Positions 63,120 to 64,000 of a stretch of DNA of 64,000 nucleotides are shown here, piece after piece. Position 1 is the first letter of the stretch, and each line of letters opens with the position of its first letter. Below the pieces are notes generated by a model that had not been told where the DNA came from, did not search any database, and was given only the letters and a program-made list of their open reading frames with translations. The position numbers and the translations under genes were made by a program. Source of the stretch: Acinetobacter calcoaceticus DSM 30006 = CIP 81.8. GTDB lineage: Bacteria > Pseudomonadota > Gammaproteobacteria > Pseudomonadales > Moraxellaceae. The stretch spans positions 2,046,145 through 2,110,144 of the forward strand of contig NZ_KB849780.1 in NCBI RefSeq assembly GCF_000368965.1, read 5' to 3'.

Positions 63120-63170
63120 TTAACCTAACAAAGTGCCTAGATATTCAGCATTTTTCTTACGATTTTTCAT
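63120..63170 (-). CDS. 16-residue micro-peptide, copy 3
   Basis: Encodes MKNRKKNAEYLGTLLG with a GGAAG box seven bases before the ATG. Compared with copy 4 it has AAG for Lys6 and TAT for Tyr10, both silent. The spacer that follows each copy on the minus strand (about 48 bases, starting TAATTTAGTA) is also conserved, so the unit length is 99-100 bases. Confidence 0.75.
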   Translation of the reverse strand: MKNRKKNAEYLGTLLG

Positions 63171-63218
63171 GATGGTACTTCCTTTTTTAAGATTAATAGT
63201 TTTGTTTCGGTTACTAAA

Positions 63219-63269
63219 TTAACCTAGCAAAGTGCCTAGATATTCAGCATTTTTTTTACGATTTTTCAT
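63219..63269 (-). CDS. 16-residue micro-peptide, copy 2
   Basis: Encodes the same peptide MKNRKKNAEYLGTLLG, with GGAAG seven bases upstream. It has CTA for Leu15, which separates copies 1-2 from copies 3-4 (TTA), and TAT for Tyr10. No insertion or deletion disturbs the frame in any copy. Confidence 0.75.
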   Translation of the reverse strand: MKNRKKNAEYLGTLLG

Positions 63270-63317
63270 GATGGTACTTCCTTTTTAAGATTGATAGTTT
63301 TTGTTTCGGTTACTAAA

Positions 63318-63368
63318 TTAACCTAGCAAAGTGCCTAGGTATTCAGCATTTTTTTTACGATTTTTCAT
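63318..63368 (-). CDS. 16-residue micro-peptide, copy 1 (first in transcription)
   Basis: First frame after the promoter; encodes MKNRKKNAEYLGTLLG with AAGGAAG seven bases before the ATG. It has CTA for Leu15 and TAC for Tyr10. The leader from the expected transcript start to this ATG is about 50 bases and holds the operator-like palindrome at its beginning. Confidence 0.75.
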   Translation of the reverse strand: MKNRKKNAEYLGTLLG

Positions 63369-63404
63369 GATGATACTTCCTTTTATAAATAGTTAAATAC
63401 AGAT

Positions 63405-63422
63405 ATACAGACAAATCTGTAT
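63405..63422. promoter_or_regulatory. Operator-like palindrome at the array's transcription start
   Basis: ATACAGACAAATCTGTAT, a 7-4-7 perfect inverted repeat, overlaps the expected transcription start. A third half site (TACAGAT at 63398-63404) lies beside it. A repressor binding here would block the promoter. The regulator gene is not in the window. Confidence 0.6.
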
Positions 63423-63425
63423 AGT

Positions 63426-63454
63426 TTTATATCCTTTAAAATTCTTGTTTTCAA
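63426..63454 (-). promoter_or_regulatory. Sigma70-like promoter of the peptide array
   Basis: On the minus strand TTGAAA (63449-63454) and TATAAA (63426-63431) stand 17 bp apart, the ideal spacing. The expected start point lies near 63419, inside the palindrome. Confidence 0.8.
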
Positions 63455-63765
63455 GAAAAGAAATATAATGTTACATATTAATATATATAATTATGTTTTA
63501 TTTTTAAATAAACCATTGTTCTAGCAGGTTTTAATTATTTTTTAAATTAAAGAGTATGTCTGAAACATAGTGAATAAATATTTTTCAATAAATACTTTAG
63601 ATATTTTTAATAATAATCAAGAATATGAGATTATTCACAAAATCATGTTTTATGCTAACAAATTCACCATATACAGAGATTTATTAAGAAACAATTTAAA
63701 TAAAAATTAATTATTAATAATCGATAATTAAAATAAATTTAAATAGTTAGTTCATTCAAAATTTT
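63455..63765. other. AT-rich intergenic region, no gene found
   Basis: About 310 bp of very low GC between the peptide-array promoter and the partial gene at the right edge. Short AT-only repeats are common, and no frame of coding quality, RNA gene or clear terminator was found. Confidence 0.5.
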
Positions 63766-64000
63766 TCATTTCTCCATAACACCAAAGCCATAATCATAGG
63801 ACCAAGTAGGCACTTCATCTCTATTGTAAGGTGTTAAAGATATACGGCAGCCTTGCTCATTAGCAATTTGGTACTCATAACAGTAATCTTTCATTTGTTG
63901 TAGCGTGAGTGCTAACCATGCTTGTGGTTTAGCAGGAATTTCGTCGAACTTCACTTGGTCCCACACCAGACCATATTTTGGATATTTTAAAGTTTTAGTC
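63766..64000 (-). CDS. Hypothetical protein, partial
   Basis: The frame is open at the right edge and runs 77 residues to a TAA at 63766-63768, so only the C-terminal part is visible. It reads TKTLKYPKYGLVWDQVKFD and goes on to IPAKPQAWLALTLQQMKDYC and the end WSYDYGFGVMEK. The sequence is rich in aromatic residues, especially Trp and Tyr, with two cysteines. I do not recognise a family. It lies upstream of the peptide array on the same strand with a gap of about 310 bp, so it may or may not be part of that system. Confidence 0.6.
   Translation of the reverse strand, partial: TKTLKYPKYGLVWDQVKFDEIPAKPQAWLALTLQQMKDYCYEYQIANEQGCRISLTPYNRDEVPTWSYDYGFGVMEK

Noticed and set aside
63020..63368. 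CRISPR-like tandem repeats
   Set aside because: The ~99-bp units repeat over their whole length, including the spacers, and each contains the same reading frame with a ribosome binding site. There are no variable spacers and no cas genes.

Overview
The window looks like chromosome of an Acinetobacter of the calcoaceticus-baumannii complex. The evidence is moderate-to-low GC, A/T-ending codons, a bet locus with BetI, BetB, BetA and two BCCT carriers, a membrane-anchored Mqo, a pga (PNAG) locus, and a hemophilin/Slam/HemO heme-scavenging cluster of the type described in A. baumannii. These are family-level recognitions made by reading; nothing was searched. No rRNA, tRNA, insertion sequence or CRISPR array was seen.

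Layout. 1-11.2 kb: one long minus-strand catabolic operon with a Rieske ferredoxin, Rieske oxygenase, flavin ferredoxin reductase, VOC-type ring-cleavage enzyme, two SDRs, hydrolase, cupin, MFS importer, aspartate-dehydrogenase-like protein, aldehyde dehydrogenase and a TPP enzyme cut by the window edge. A divergent IclR regulator follows at 11.5 kb. The substrate is unknown and is probably aromatic or cyclic. 12.3-13.5 kb: small hypothetical and secreted proteins, one frameshifted. 13.6-18 kb: PnuC, a short leader-like transcript, an EamA exporter, and a crotonase/hydrolase/TetR cassette. 18-21.9 kb: a decayed PNAG locus; pgaD and pgaC are intact, pgaB has an early in-frame amber codon, and pgaA is absent. 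22-27.7 kb: housekeeping genes (FKBP isomerase, YaeQ, dicarboxylate symporter, G3E GTPase, thioesterase, MarC). 27.7-35.6 kb: choline uptake and glycine-betaine synthesis, with a perfect 48-bp BetI-type palindrome between the divergent halves. 36-44.7 kb: mqo, a homocysteine methyltransferase/APC permease pair, a lipoprotein lipase and small membrane proteins.

44.7-53.7 kb: heme acquisition. A Fur-boxed FecI sigma factor and a FecR anti-sigma factor precede a transducer-type TonB receptor, the secreted hemophilin, its Slam secretion partner, a dedicated TonB and the heme oxygenase. A strong hairpin with a T-tract between hphA and slam should make the hemophilin far more abundant than its secretion machinery. 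53.8-58.8 kb: a LysR regulator divergent from a DapA-family aldolase, an MFS carrier and an OprD porin, which form an uptake-plus-catabolism unit.

58.8-64 kb: a more AT-rich accessory stretch. It holds a compact, GC-rich, multi-hairpin element of unknown nature (58.95-59.2 kb) and the second copy of a small cysteine-bearing secreted protein. It also holds the most unusual locus of the window: four tandem ~99-bp units (63.0-63.4 kb, minus strand), each with its own ribosome binding site and each encoding the same 16-residue peptide MKNRKKNAEYLGTLLG. Every nucleotide difference between the four reading frames is synonymous. The array has a good sigma70-like promoter with an overlapping operator-like palindrome and ends in a terminator-like hairpin. 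It is followed by a translationally coupled operon of an M29-aminopeptidase/NicX-like metalloprotein and an AzlC/AzlD export pair. I propose it as a candidate micro-peptide (RiPP-like or signalling) system that, as far as I know, has not been described.
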